Shown here piece after piece: positions 52,915-63,533 of a stretch of DNA of 64,000 bases; within the stretch, counting starts at the first letter, position 1; each line of letters opens with the position of its first letter. Made by a program: the position numbers and the translations under genes. The stretch is from the NCBI GenBank assembly GCA_963682055.1, contig OY821741.1, positions 27,164,711-27,228,710 of the forward strand, written 5' to 3'. Source of the stretch: Primula veris (Eukaryota; Streptophyta; Magnoliopsida; Ericales; Primulaceae). The notes below the pieces were generated by a model. The model searched no databases, had not been told where the DNA came from, and saw only the letters and a list, made by a program, of their open reading frames with translations.

Positions 52915-53408
52915 TGAAATAGTTTTGATGATGTCCATATAATTTACTCCTTTTTTAAATAAAGTTTGAGTGATGAATATATGAAAGGGAGGCGATAAAA
53001 ACCCTAAAGTCTATGACTCGGCATAACCGAGACAAAAATGTATATTTGATTTTATTTATAGTTGGTCAAAATATTTCTTTTACAGTGAAATTAATGCTAA
53101 TTTTTTTAAGATTTCGTAATGAGACGCTAATGGAGACAGTAAACAAAAACGGAAGAGATACATGGGACTACAAGAATATAATGGGAACGAGAGAAATGGC
53201 AATTTGATAGACGATCAAGTCAAAAGTTCAAGATTTTACTTTAAAATCATTCAGAAATGATAACATAAATATTTGGAGTTACCAAATATAAGAATGTATT
53301 ACAAAAGAAATTACTCTTCTCGCTTACCCTAAACCCAAAAAATAAAGATATTTCAAAAAAGAAAAAGAAAAAGAAAATGAAAGTTGACACTTCTTATTTT
53401 GGGATGGA
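52915..53408. other. Intergenic sequence
   Basis: No gene recognised. A 64-codon plus frame at 53013 has no domain. Confidence 0.5.
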
Positions 53409-53413
53409 GTAGT

Positions 53414-55321
53414 TGTAACATCCCGTATTTTTATAAATGGTTTTATTTATGATTTAATTTATCCAAAAACGTTTTCTTCAAAATTTTACCAAAAACCGGT
53501 CACTCGACTAATTTTTAACCAAAAACCGAAACTCTTCCGAAAAACTTTATTTTAAAAACCTGTTACTAATTTTACTAATAAAAAGGACCCAATAGATTTG
53601 TTTTTTTTAAAGATTTGTTATTTTGAGTAGTAAAACTTTATTTTTGGATTTAAAGTTAACTTTTAGAACTTTGGGGACCAAATAGTTCGTTACCACAAAC
53701 TATCAAAAAGCAGTTTTTCTAAACCTATTTTTCAGCCACTTTCTACAGATAAGTCTCAGTAAACTAGTAAGAAGAGAGAGAAAGAGAGAGAAAGAGAGAA
53801 AAAGAAGAAGAAGAAGAAGAGGAAAAGGAAACCACCGTTAGCGGGCTTATACCGGAAGCATCTCCTCTACGCACTAAGGTAACGGGGGTTATCCATTGCG
53901 ACTAGACGAGGGTGTATGTTAGGATTATGTTTTACGTTTACTTTAAATTGGGGGTTTTGCCTTTTTTTAGTAATTATGTTCTTATATTGTTAATTGGGGT
54001 TAGTTGTTACACTTTTAATTTCGTTTATTTGAATGGTAGAGGTTGAGACCTTAGATGTGTTGATTTCGGATTGATGAGAATATTGATGGGTTTGCGTGTT
54101 TTATGCGTTAAATATATGTTATTATGGTTGTTGATAGAATTGGGTGAAATATTGTTGAATGGAGATGAGTTTTAGATGGTGCATACTAGGTGTTTGTTAA
54201 AATGCCCGAATGGGATTTTACGCTATTGAAGTTGCTTGGCTAGTTGCGAATCTAGTACATGCGGTTATATGTTATGTTGTATTACGTTACGTGACGTATG
54301 AGATGGTGTTATTTGATTGGTATAATATTATTGGCCGAGGCCGTATGAGAATGTGTTATTTGTGTGGATTTATATTATTGGCCGAGGCCTTGTGTGTTAG
54401 CTGTAGTGGCAATGGTCTCTGTCTCTCCCTAATTCCGGGGACAGAAGACGGCCGAGGGGATAGGGAATGACTCGTCTTACGGACCGGGGCGAGTGGCGTG
54501 AGAGGTCCCAGTGTGCACTATTTACTTTTATGTTAGCAATGGTCTATGTCTCTCCCTAATTCCGGGGACATATGACGGCCGAAGGGATAGGGAATGACTC
54601 GTCTTATGGACTGGGGCGAGTGGCGTGAGAGGTCCAAGTGCGCACTATAAATCTACTTTTATGTTGCAATGGTCTATGTCTCTCCCTAATTCCGGGGACA
54701 TATGACGGCCGAAGGGATAGGGAATGACCTACCTTACGGACCGGGGTAGGTGGCGTGAGAGGTCCATGTATGCTTTAGATGTGTGTTGATGTTAGTTAAT
54801 TTATTTAAATTATCGTAGTTGTAGAATGTCATTATATTTCTTTTTATTCGTAGATTATCGTAGTTGTAGAATGTCATTATATTTCTTTTTATACGTCGTT
54901 TATCGTAGTTGTAGAATTTGTGAGTTCTAGCATTTATGGGATGGAGTGACGGTATCTGTGGTGCCGTCCCGTCTAGTTATGTGCGTGGGACTCACCGTTA
55001 CAATTTTTGTCTTTCAGGTACAAATTAGCTTGAGGCGTTGGCTAGGTGCATTAGCGCGGTATTGCATGGGTTCGGGCTTTTGGTTTCTTTTCATGTATAT
55101 TTTATTTTGAGGTTGTAGCCTGCGGGCAATTTACATTCGTTTATTTTATCTCGACTTGTAGCCGCGTTTGGCAAATACTTTTATTTATTGTTTAATTGTT
55201 CCTTTAGCTCGCAAGTCTTTTCTTTTAAAAATTTTAATTTTGTGCCAACAGGTTTCGTTTTCCTTTTATTTAAAAAGGTCATGCCTCGATATCCTCGTCT
55301 TTTGGATTTTGGGGCGTGACA
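53414..55321 (+). mobile_element. Solo LTR of the Tekay-type element
   Basis: 1908 bp, TGTAACATCCCG to GGGGCGTGACA, the reverse complement counterpart of the LTRs at 32987 and 40577. It is flanked by a perfect GTAGT duplication (53409-53413, 55322-55326). It has the three-unit hairpin repeat at 54470-54751. The sense orientation is plus. A GA-rich tract occurs at 53770-53830. Confidence 0.92.
54470..54751 (+). repeat. Triplicated variable-stem hairpins in the solo LTR
   Basis: Sense-strand stems: ACTCGTC/GGCGAGT (54470-54494 and 54597-54621, one T-G pair) and ACCTACC/GGTAGGT (54727-54751, perfect). The loop is TTACGGACCGG or TTATGGACTGG. The unit with the ACCTAC stem is always the outermost on the same side in all three LTRs of the family. 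Confidence 0.78.
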
Positions 55322-55659
55322 GTAGTTGTTTCACTTTCTTATTTAAACATCTAATATAAGGAAATATAAGAGAACCCAATAAAGTTTGATATTGTCCAAT
55401 TTTACCTATTTTTTCCAAAAATGCTCATAATCTAATTTACTAATATTTTCTTTTTGCATACATATCAATTAATCTCCCAAACAAATCATCATACATGTAT
55501 TTTTATATTACTATAACAATAAAACATTATATTTTTACGATATTTATTCCATTACTTTTGCAAACTTTTTAAAAAATTATAAATTTATTTGTGTCGGATC
55601 ATATTTATTCAATTACGTGTCACACACGCAACGTGTGGACTACAGTTACTAGTTAAAAT

Positions 55660-56105
55660 ATAATTCAAATAACTTGGATATGTGACTGAACAAAAGAAAA
55701 ACATGTAATGTCATCACCCTAATTCCTTTTCCACTATTTTTCTATCATCTTTCATCGCGTTTATTTCTTCTATAGCTTACTATTAAAATTAGGGTTGCCG
55801 CATCTTCATTGTGTGAGTTTAGAACTTAAACTTGTTTTTCTTAACCCTTTTATTCCTTCTATGTAATATCACACTTTCGATAATATTTCACGTTTGCATT
55901 TTTAACATTAATATAGAATTCAAATAACCTGCACATGTGATGTCATCACCCTTTATCCTTTTCCACTATATATACAGTGCTTTCTACTCGTTTTTTTTTT
56001 CTTCACCTTTATTTTTTTATAACTTATTTTTAAAATTAAATTAGGATTGCCGCATCTTCATTTTCTGAGGTTAGGACTCAAATTTTTTTACCCTTTTATT
56101 CCTTT
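55660..56105 (+). repeat. Tandem duplication of a promoter-like block
   Basis: Unit 1 (about 55660-55868) and unit 2 (about 55915-56105) share AATTCAAATAAC, ATGTGA/ATGTAATGTCATCACCC, CCTTTTCCACTAT, AGG(G/A)TTGCCGCATCTTCATT and CCCTTTTATTCCTT. Unit 2 contains ACTATATATACAGTG, a good TATA box, where unit 1 has ACTATTTTTCTATC. Confidence 0.7.
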
Positions 56106-57014
56106 TTTTCTCTTTTTTTCTCTTTCTTTTTAGTTTATATGTTTTCTTATTGATTAGTTGAATTGCTGTTTTTTTTTGCACTTGAAACCAATAAGGTTGA
56201 TACAAATATTTTCTTTGGATTAATAACTAGATAGTTTTTGAATTGGCTTATCAATTAAAAATTTTTTTTGAAAATTTACTGAATAAATAAATAAACAAGC
56301 AGATCTTGATTTGCAAAAAAAAAAAAGGTGATCTTCAAACGAGGTTGGAGTATATAGTTTTGATCTGTTTTGGGTGAACAAGGCCAATGTTTTATTTTTT
56401 TTAGTAATTAAACTTTGATTTTTTTTGGTTAACAAGGTTTTGATTTTTTTAGTAATATATTTTCCAATACTTTAAAAGTAAAATACAAAAACATAATACT
56501 TTTTATGGGTTGTCTCAGGACTGAGTTAGTGGGATTGTGGTTGCTGTAAGCATAAACAAATTGAATGTTCATAGAGCTACATAATTTAACGTTTTTTATC
56601 TTTATACTTCTAGTTGTTACCCTGCATCTCTTTCTAGTTTAATACGTGGTGATAGGAAGCTTTTGCAAGCTTCCGAGGACAGAAGTGCGGAAGCTAGGTT
56701 CAAGGCCGAAGCGTGTATAAGTCTCTAAGATAGTGTGCAACTATGCTAATAACAACCTCATGATTAATTAATTATTAATTTTTTTGTTTCTTCAAGCGTA
56801 TGTCTTTGGTTTTAGGTTCCATACCACGCTCATTTCTTATCCATTGTCATTTCTTTAACCTCCTACCTAAATTTTGATTTGTTTGAGTAACTGTACCTCT
56901 AGCTTTAAAGAGTTTTTTTTCTTCAGGAAAACACATGTTTGCCTACTCCTAGTATTTTATTAACACACATGTTGAATTTTTATGTAATTTGAGTCTTTTG
57001 GTATTATCTGAAAG
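56106..57014 (+). pseudogene. Region with a possible exon fragment of an unrecognised gene
   Basis: It is AT-rich, but 56650-56728 reads DRKLLQASEDRSAEARFKAEA on the plus strand, with a normal amino-acid mix and higher GC than its surroundings, then a stop. It could be an exon remnant belonging to the same former gene as the MKVVGA tail at 57052. I do not recognise the protein. Confidence 0.35.
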
Positions 57015-58060
57015 ATGTTTGGTTTGATGTCAGTGACAGTTTAACTAAAAAGATGAAGGTCGTTGGTGCTGAAGATGAAGATGAAGAAGATGAAGCCAAT
57101 GATTAGGAAGATGCTCATTTTTGTTGAGCGAATAAGTGACTTACCAGATTAAACAGTACTTTCTCTTTCCTCAAATTAATTTTTTGTGATCAGTTTTTTT
57201 TTCCTTTCAGTTAATCCCTTAAACTTTGTAGTACTGCATGCACGTGTTCTTAAAATTGCGTTTGCATTTTAGTAAAATGTTTTGTAAACTTCCGATCAAG
57301 GGTCGTCTTTGGTTTCCCTATTCATTTACTTAAATACTTGCTATGGATCATATTCACTCTATTGCTTTTAACTCTCTTCATTTAATCAATTTTCTTAACC
57401 TGTGCTTGTTATCATGGTGATGAGGATGCTTTACGTTTTGATTTGATTATGTAATCATTATTATTTTAGTTTTCTTAACTAGGCAAGTCCGAATTCCCAA
57501 GTTAAATTAGTTGCATATGCTTGATATAGAGAATTTTTTCAAGAACCATGACTACTTTTAAATAACTTACTAATTAGAGTATAGAAGTCTGGTAGAACTT
57601 TAGGGAATTCGAAAATTGAAAAGCTGATCTATTGTAGATTTGATTATAAATGGGAGGCAATTTACTTGATTGTATCATCATATAGATTAAACTCTTTTAG
57701 TGGATCCTCCAGATGTGCTTATTGGTTTGATATGATTGTATCAAGTGCCGTCTTTTAGTTTTGTCGGTCATGTACTCTTTATATATGATATTCATTTTAT
57801 TCCTTTTTACTCTCTTTCTTATTCCTTAGCTTGGGCTTATTGTCATTAAAGGATGTTTTGCAATTTGATTTGATTTGATTTAATTGTCACAAACTATGAA
57901 TACTTTATACATGGAAAATTGAACATTAACCCTTTTTGAACGTAAAATTATACACAAAATGCAACTACCTGACCTCTTGAGTTAATGTTTAGCAAATCGG
58001 TTACTTCACTATCTCAAAAGTTTCTACTTTAAAGAAAGTTGTTGACTAAGCCATCAAACA
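57015..58060 (+). repeat. Duplicated host segment, copy B (unoccupied site)
   Basis: Paralogue of 31890-32981 plus 44709-45020. It starts with an ATG frame MKVVGAEDEDEEDEAND ending in a stop (57052-57106), a plausible acidic protein C-terminus, followed by 3' UTR-like sequence. ATCAAGTGCC at 57755 is the intact form of the site that holds the Tekay element in copy A. Confidence 0.68.
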
Positions 58061-58478
58061 CTTACTGTTCCGTTTTAACTGTATTTTTTTTTTTGCCACA
58101 GGGAGAAACATTTGGTTTAGAGTAGAGTACCAACCAGCATGATCCCCTTGCCAATAATATTACAACAAGTAGAGTTGATTCAAGCCACGATAAATTTCTG
58201 ATATTAGTTTTGCTTAAATTTGAATGGGTTACAAGTTTTATAACAAGAAAATGACCACGATAAATTTCTGATATTAGTTTTGCTTAGTTTCTAAACCTAA
58301 AAATGTTGTTTTTTCATTTTTTCCTGAAACCATGATTAATTAGTAGTTGATGCCAAGATGAGATCTCCCGAGTTAACCATGATTCAATCTTTTGAAGTGT
58401 CATAAAATTGTTTTTGTCAAGATATGTTCATCAAATTGTCAAACACACACACACCCCACCATCACCCCACCATTATAC

Positions 58479-58734
58479 TGTTAGGAATAAAAGGATGGTG
58501 GCCGAAAGGCTAGTAACAAAAAATAGTAAATAAAACATAATAAAAAGGAAAATACTTTTTATTAAATTTTGGTGTGTATTACAAAGGTAAAAATATCAAT
58601 TATTTATATTAAACTCAACAGAAATGTAGAAAATGAAACATCGTATAGGTTGCATAGTTTTAACTCAATGAACTCATTATCTCTAAAAGTTATAAAATGA
58701 AATTAATACCACACAAATTACTCTTTTTTCAACA
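58479..58734 (-). repeat. 3' LTR of copia element 3
   Basis: 256 bp. It aligns with 62325-62606, from which it differs by numerous substitutions and a gap of about 26 bp, so the insertion is not recent. Confidence 0.85.
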
Positions 58735-58741
58735 CTCCCAC

Positions 58742-59390
58742 TTAATCTTGTTTGGTAACTCCGAGTATAATCCTCAATTTTTGAAAATTTTCGTAGTTGA
58801 GGGCCTTCATAAAAATATCCGCCACTTGATATTGTGATTTCACATATTTTACTTCAACATCCTTATTTTCAATACACTCACGAATAAAATGACAACGCGT
58901 GTCGATATGCTTATTTCGATAATGAAACACCGGATTTTTGGCAAGGGCTATCGCGGACTTATTATCAACAAACACTTTCGTCGATTCATTTTGTAGGATC
59001 CTCAATTACTTCAACAAATTCCGTAACATACTCGGCTTCACATGTAAATAGTGTGACAATTCGTACTTTTAAAGCCGTATCCAAGTAAAAGTCGTATCTC
59101 CCATATAAAAAACAAAGTCACTTGTACTTTTACGATCATCAATATCGCCTCATCAATCTCTATCACTATAACCAATCAACTCAGAATTATTAAAAAACGA
59201 GTAATATAATCCAAAATCAATCGTATCTTTAATATAACGGATGATTCGTTTTGTGACCTTCGAATGCGACAAAATTGGAGCTTACATATAGTAGCTAATA
59301 AGACCAACTCTGTATCTTAAAAAGTGTTGGATCCACACTTTCATCTTCAAAATATTTTGACAATTTTGTAGCACAATCTACCGGATTATT
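58742..59390 (-). pseudogene. RNase H of copia element 3
   Basis: The frame 58742-59005 reads STKVFVDNKSAIALAKNPVFHYRNKHIDTRCHFIRE then QVADIFMKALNYENFQKL, the standard copia RNase H C-terminus (Lys/Met changed in A-D-I-F-T-K). Further right the frame is broken; SCEAEYVT-like and DWAGD-like positions can only be traced loosely. Confidence 0.78.
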
Positions 59391-60138
59391 TATCGGCTTA
59401 CGCTCATCCATTTTAAACATTTAAAAGATATTTTTTGCATACCCTTCTTGCGAAATAAAATTACCTTTTCATTCCGTTTCACCTCTCTTTCAAGATAATA
59501 CGACATAAGACCAATATCCGTCATTTCAAATTCACGACTCATTACACTTTTAAAATCCTTAAATAACTTTGGATTATTTTCCATAAAAATCAAATCATCA
59601 ACACATAGGCAAACAATCAACGCATCACCATTTTTATCCATTTTCCCATAAAAAGAATACTCATGGTGACACCTTATAAAATTATTTTTTTGGAAATACT
59701 TATCAATTCTAGTATTACAAGCTCTCGGAGATTGTTTCAAACCATAAAGCGCTTTTTTCAATTTTAAAACTTTAATTTCAAACCCCTTAATCTCATAAAC
59801 CGGTGGTTGTTGCAAATAAATTTCTTCTTCTAAATTTCCATTTAAAAACGCCGATTTCACATTCATTTGGTTTATTTTCCAATTATTTTGGATGGTCAAA
59901 GAAATAAAAAATCTAATAGTTTCTAGACGAGCTAGGGGAACAAATAACTCATCAAAATCGATGTCGGCCCTTTGTTGTATCCTTTTGTGACCAACCTTCC
60001 TTTATGTTTTTCGATTTTTTTTTCCATTCTTTTTCTCTTCATAAACCCATTTAGCACCAATATGTTATTTGTGCCCTTTCGGTAAATCCGCCACCTCCCA
60101 CTTATCATTTTTATTATCGAGCCCATTCCCTCAATCAT
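59390..60138 (-). pseudogene. Reverse transcriptase of copia element 3
   Basis: 59390-59899: INQMNVKSAFLNGNLEEEIY, KKALYGLKQSPRACNTRIDKY and LIVCLCVDDLIFMENN, in which the Y-V-D-D box is CVDD. 59932-60138 (KRKRMEKKIEKHKGRLVTKGYN) is the preceding block, usually K-A-R-L-V-A-K-G-Y. Frameshifts separate the pieces near 59900. Confidence 0.8.
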
Positions 60139-60408
60139 ATATTTTCTTCAATTTTTATTTTTCATCGCCTCAACATAATCTATTGGTTCACAACCCACAA
60201 AAAGATAAAATAGAGTAACATTATCAACATTTTCTATTAGCTCAAATAACTCTTGTATAGTGTAGAAACACGGCATTTTTTCACTAGAACTTTCATCAAT
60301 TTTGGATTATGATTGGCCTTGTGTTTGAGGTGATGGAGGTGCAGTAGTGAGCTTTTCTTTCATTTAGATTTGCTCTTCTTCTTCATCGTCATAATAAGGG
60401 AAAAAATC

Positions 60409-61187
60409 CTAGTCGTATTTCTTTTTGTCCCAATCCCATGTTCCCTCTTCATCGAACTCAACATCTCGACTAATAACAAATTTTTCATTTTCTATATTAT
60501 ATAATTTATAGCCTTTCGCCCTCGAGTCGTAACAGATAAATAGAAACTTTTTGCTTTTTTCATCTAGTTTGGACCTTTTTTGATCCGGAACATGAGCATA
60601 CGCAATACTCCCAAAAACTTGCAAGTGAGAAACAACCGGTTTTTTTTCGCTCCATTCTTCCTCGGGAGTTATAACCCAAACACTTCGGGATGGAGAATGG
60701 TTCGATAAATAAACCGCACTATCCATGGCCTCGGCCCAAAACTCTTTTGGAACATTTTTAGTTTTAAGTATTCTACGAGCCATATTTAAAAGATATCGAT
60801 TTTTTTCTTTTAACAACCCCGTTTTTTGTGGGGTATAAGGAACCGTCAAAGGACGAACAATTCCATTTTCTTTACAATATTTTTCAAAATCATTTGAGAG
60901 AAATTCTCCCCGTTGATCCGATCTCATCAAATTTATTTTGTGGCCACTTTCATTCTCAACACGAGCTTTAATTTTTTGAAAAAATCAAAAACATCGGATT
61001 TTTATTTCAAAAAATAAGCCCAAGCCTTTCGACTAAAATCATCAATAAAAAGAGCAAAATATTTACTTTTTCCAAGAGAATTTGGTTTAATAGAACCAAA
61101 AATATCCGTATAAACAAGGTACAACAGTTTTTTATCTCTTGTAGTCGCTTGTTTCTGAAAACTATTCCTCAGTTGTTTTCCAAACAA
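60409..61187 (-). pseudogene. Integrase of copia element 3
   Basis: 61002-61187: HTDIFGSIKP-like region (YTDIFGSIKPNSLGKSKYF) and FIDDFSRKAWAYFLK with catalytic-core Asp. 60409-60930: RSDQRGEFLSNDFEKYCKENG (second Asp changed context) and PYTPQKTGLLKEKNRYL, where the catalytic Glu of N-G-V-x-E-R-K-N is shifted to LKEKN. The C-terminal block LQVFGSIAYAHVPDQKRSKLD and ICYDSRAKGYKLYN is well kept. Confidence 0.82.
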
Positions 61188-61859
61188 ACATGTCTCACAA
61201 AGTTCATCAACATAATCAATATGATTTAAAACTTTTACTACTAAACAATTTTAATCCACCAAAATTAATGTGACTAAATCTCAAATATCAAAGCCACGAT
61301 TTGTCTTTAAAACACGCTTTCAAAAATTTAGCTCGACCATTGTGAATATCCAAAGAAAACATTCTATTTTTCAACATAGGGACTTTTGCAACAAAATTCC
61401 CATTTTTATCATTTAATAAATATTAAAAAGTTTCGAATGAATATCATAGTCCTTTTTCCAAAAGTTGTCCCAAACTCAAAATATTATATTTCATATTTGG
61501 CACATAATAAATATTCGAATGAATATCATAGGCCGTTTTCCAAAAGTTGTCTCCTCTCTTCTTTTTCAAATTTGTAACCAGCACGTCCATAATTTTGACC
61601 TCATCCACTTACTCGTTGGATTTTCGGATTGCCAAGACTTTTCTCGTTCGCTAAACTTTGTTTGAAGAGCTTGTTCGAGCGGCTTTTATTTGACAACTCT
61701 TTTGTTGAGTTTTTCTTCATAAGTTTGGAGCAAGCCCAAGAGTTGATCCACCATTATAGATTCTACACCTTTAGATTACTCGATAGCCATGACAATATAA
61801 TCCCATTTGGAATCTAAATACCGTCTAATTTTTTCGACAACACGGGTGTTGTCTAAATT
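61188..61859 (-). pseudogene. Degenerate pre-integrase and protease region of copia element 3
   Basis: It lies between gag and integrase on the minus strand. Only scattered similarity remains. A 50 bp direct repeat with TATTCGAATGAATATCATAG occurs twice (about 61430-61460 and 61510-61540). Plus-strand frames here are antisense by-products. Confidence 0.45.
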
Positions 61860-62324
61860 TTATCCGCATCTTTTCATGTGATTAACGACCTTTTGAACTC
61901 GTAAAAAATAGTCGTCAACCGATTCGGAGAATTTAATACATAGAGCCTCAAAATCATCATGTAAGCTTAGAAATCGAATCTTTTTTACCTTGTCAACTCG
62001 TTTAAACGAATTATCCAAAATATCCCAAGTTTCTTTGCTCGTGGTTGCACACACCACCTTTTCGAACATAGTTTCATTCACAACTTGATGGGTGATGTTA
62101 AGAGCCTTTTGATACTTCTTATTTGAATCCTCCATTTGAGCTTCGGTTAAGTTGTCGTCTTTCTCCGGGTTTATTATACCCGGTCTCTACCATTTTCCAC
62201 ACATTTCGAAAACCGAGGAGCACTTTCATTCTTATACTCCAATTATCGTAAAAATCTTTCTTAAGCATGTGCATAAAGGGGGTCATTTCAGCGGTCATTT
62301 TGGTACCGTTGGCTCTGATACTGC
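61860..62324 (-). pseudogene. Gag of copia element 3 and primer-binding site
   Basis: 62119-62324 (minus) gives PFMHMLKKDFYDNWSIRMKVLLG and FRNVWKMVETGY, the DUF4219 start of copia gag. 61860-62135 continues QKALNITHQVVNETMFEKVVCAT, SKETWDILDNSFKRVDKVKK and FSESVDDYFLRVQKVVNHM, the UBN2-type gag domain. A frameshift lies at about 62125. The primer-binding site is at 62313-62322 (plus GGCTCTGATA). Confidence 0.8.
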
Positions 62325-62606
62325 TGTTAGGAAAAAAGGATGGTGACCAAAATGGAACTAACAAAAAATAGTAAAGAAAACACAAGAAATGGAAAAAGAC
62401 TTTTTATTATATTTTATCGTGTCTTACAAAGGTAAAATTATCACTTATTTATAATAAAATCAACATAAATGTAGTAAATGAAACATTATATAGATTACAT
62501 ACTTTAAGTGCCATGAACCCATGATGTCTAAAACTTATAAAATGTAAATGATAAATAATATTACCACACGAATTAATAGCACACAAGTTACTCTTTTTTT
62601 TCAACA
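62325..62606 (-). repeat. 5' LTR of copia element 3
   Basis: 282 bp partner of 58479-58734. Beyond it the sequence TATATTACAAGGGTTCTCTC is the resumed 5' leader of the retrocopy. Confidence 0.85.
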
Positions 62607-62709
62607 TATATTACAAGGGTTCTCTCTCTAAAAAAAAGAAGAAGAAGGGTGTGAGCTTATTTTGTAATCAATAAACATCTCCCTTTCTTTCTCTTCAGCA
62701 AATCTAAAA

Positions 62710-63286
62710 ATGGTACAAAACGGTAAAGCTTCCATTAAATATTCGTTGAATGGTAATGTTGATGGATCAGATAAGTCAAGGAGAGGCCGCAAAGTCCAAT
62801 TTGATTCAGAAGATACACCCGGTGTCAAATTTGACATGCCAAATCGGAAGGGTGATACCTTCCAATAGTAAAGGAGGAAAAGGAGCCAAGGCTGCAAATG
62901 GTGGAAAGCTCATAGTGTCGAAATCATCTCTCGAGCTGAGAGTTGATCAAATTCTTCCAAAAAATACGAAATGCCTAATGGACTGTGAAGCTGCTGAAGA
63001 TCCATCAATTAAAATTCCTCCATCATTTGTTCGGGATTGAAGTATGCCAAGTGTTGAGCATTACAGAAGTCCACAAGCTGTACGACAAGTTCTTGAACCT
63101 CCAAAAAAGCATGGTGTTTCTGATGGAGAAATGTGCATGATTGCTAACATTTCTTTGGAATCTGTAGACGAAGTATTTGCTCTCATGCCTTCATTGAAGG
63201 GTAAGAAGAACAAGCTTCCAGATCCTCTCCAAGATTCATTGCTCCAACTAGCTTTGCTAAACAATCATCATGAAGAGGAATAACCA
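62710..63286 (+). pseudogene. NRPD4: RNA polymerase IV/V subunit 4 (NRPD4/NRPE4) processed pseudogene
   Basis: NRPD4/NRPE4 is the plant RPB4-like stalk subunit shared by RNA polymerases IV and V, which act in RNA-directed DNA methylation. Frame 1 from ATG 62710 gives KSRRGRKVQFDSEDTPG and hits TAG at 62866. The frame then shifts by one (NSKGGKGAKAANGGK, SLELRVDQILP, CLMDCEAAEDPSIKIPPSF), stops at 63038-63040, and resumes with SVEHYRSPQAVRQVLEP, HGVSDGEMCMIANISLESVDE and PLQDSLLQLALL. The C-terminus is complete. Compared with the family as I recall it, about 15 residues are missing between CEA and EDPSIKIP. No introns are present. Confidence 0.82.
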
Positions 63287-63502
63287 AAGTCTCACAGAGG
63301 TACTCATTTTGTACTCATGAGAATTAATTAACTAGTGTTGTACATGATTTCCTTTCATGTTAATCAGACCAGTAGGAAATGATAATATTGCAGATTTGGT
63401 TAGTGATTTAAGAATTTTATTTGCTTTATGATCGTTGCGTTTTTAAGAATAGAATATATAATTATCACCCCTGAGAATTAATCCTATATGCCTGCTCAAA
63501 GC
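63287..63502 (+). other. 3' UTR of the retrocopy
   Basis: About 215 bp between the final stop and the A run. AATATATAATTATCACC and TTTATTTGCTTTATG are AT-rich, as in plant polyadenylation regions, but a single AATAAA is not seen. Confidence 0.55.
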
Positions 63503-63517
63503 AAAAAAAAAAAAAAA
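63503..63517 (+). repeat. Poly(A) tract at the end of the retrocopy
   Basis: 15 A immediately followed by the direct repeat GTTCACCAAATTGTCA. Position and polarity fit a reverse-transcribed mRNA tail. Confidence 0.75.
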
Positions 63518-63533
63518 GTTCACCAAATTGTCA

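Larger units (their letters stand above)
58479..62606 (-). mobile_element. Ty1-copia retrotransposon 3 (minus strand)
   Basis: LTRs 58479-58734 and 62325-62606 open TGTTAGGA and close TTTCAACA. The flanks TATAC (58474-58478) and TATAT (62607-62611) match at 4 of 5. The polypurine tract is minus-strand GATTAAGTGGGAG beside the left LTR; the primer-binding site TATCAGAGCC lies beside the right. Gag, integrase, RT and RNase H relics are in copia order. It landed in the 5' leader of the NRPD4/NRPE4 retrocopy, so it is the younger insertion. Confidence 0.88.
58426..63533 (+). mobile_element. Processed retrocopy unit of an RNA polymerase IV/V subunit 4 gene
   Basis: Flanking direct repeats GTTCATCAAATTGTCA (58426-58441) and GTTCACCAAATTGTCA (63518-63533) match at 15 of 16 positions. 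The right copy directly follows a run of 15 A (63503-63517). Between them, after removing the copia element at 58479-62606, lie about 950 bp holding the 5' leader, the broken coding region and a 3' UTR. Intronless copy, A tail and long target duplication are the marks of LINE-mediated retroposition. Confidence 0.72.
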
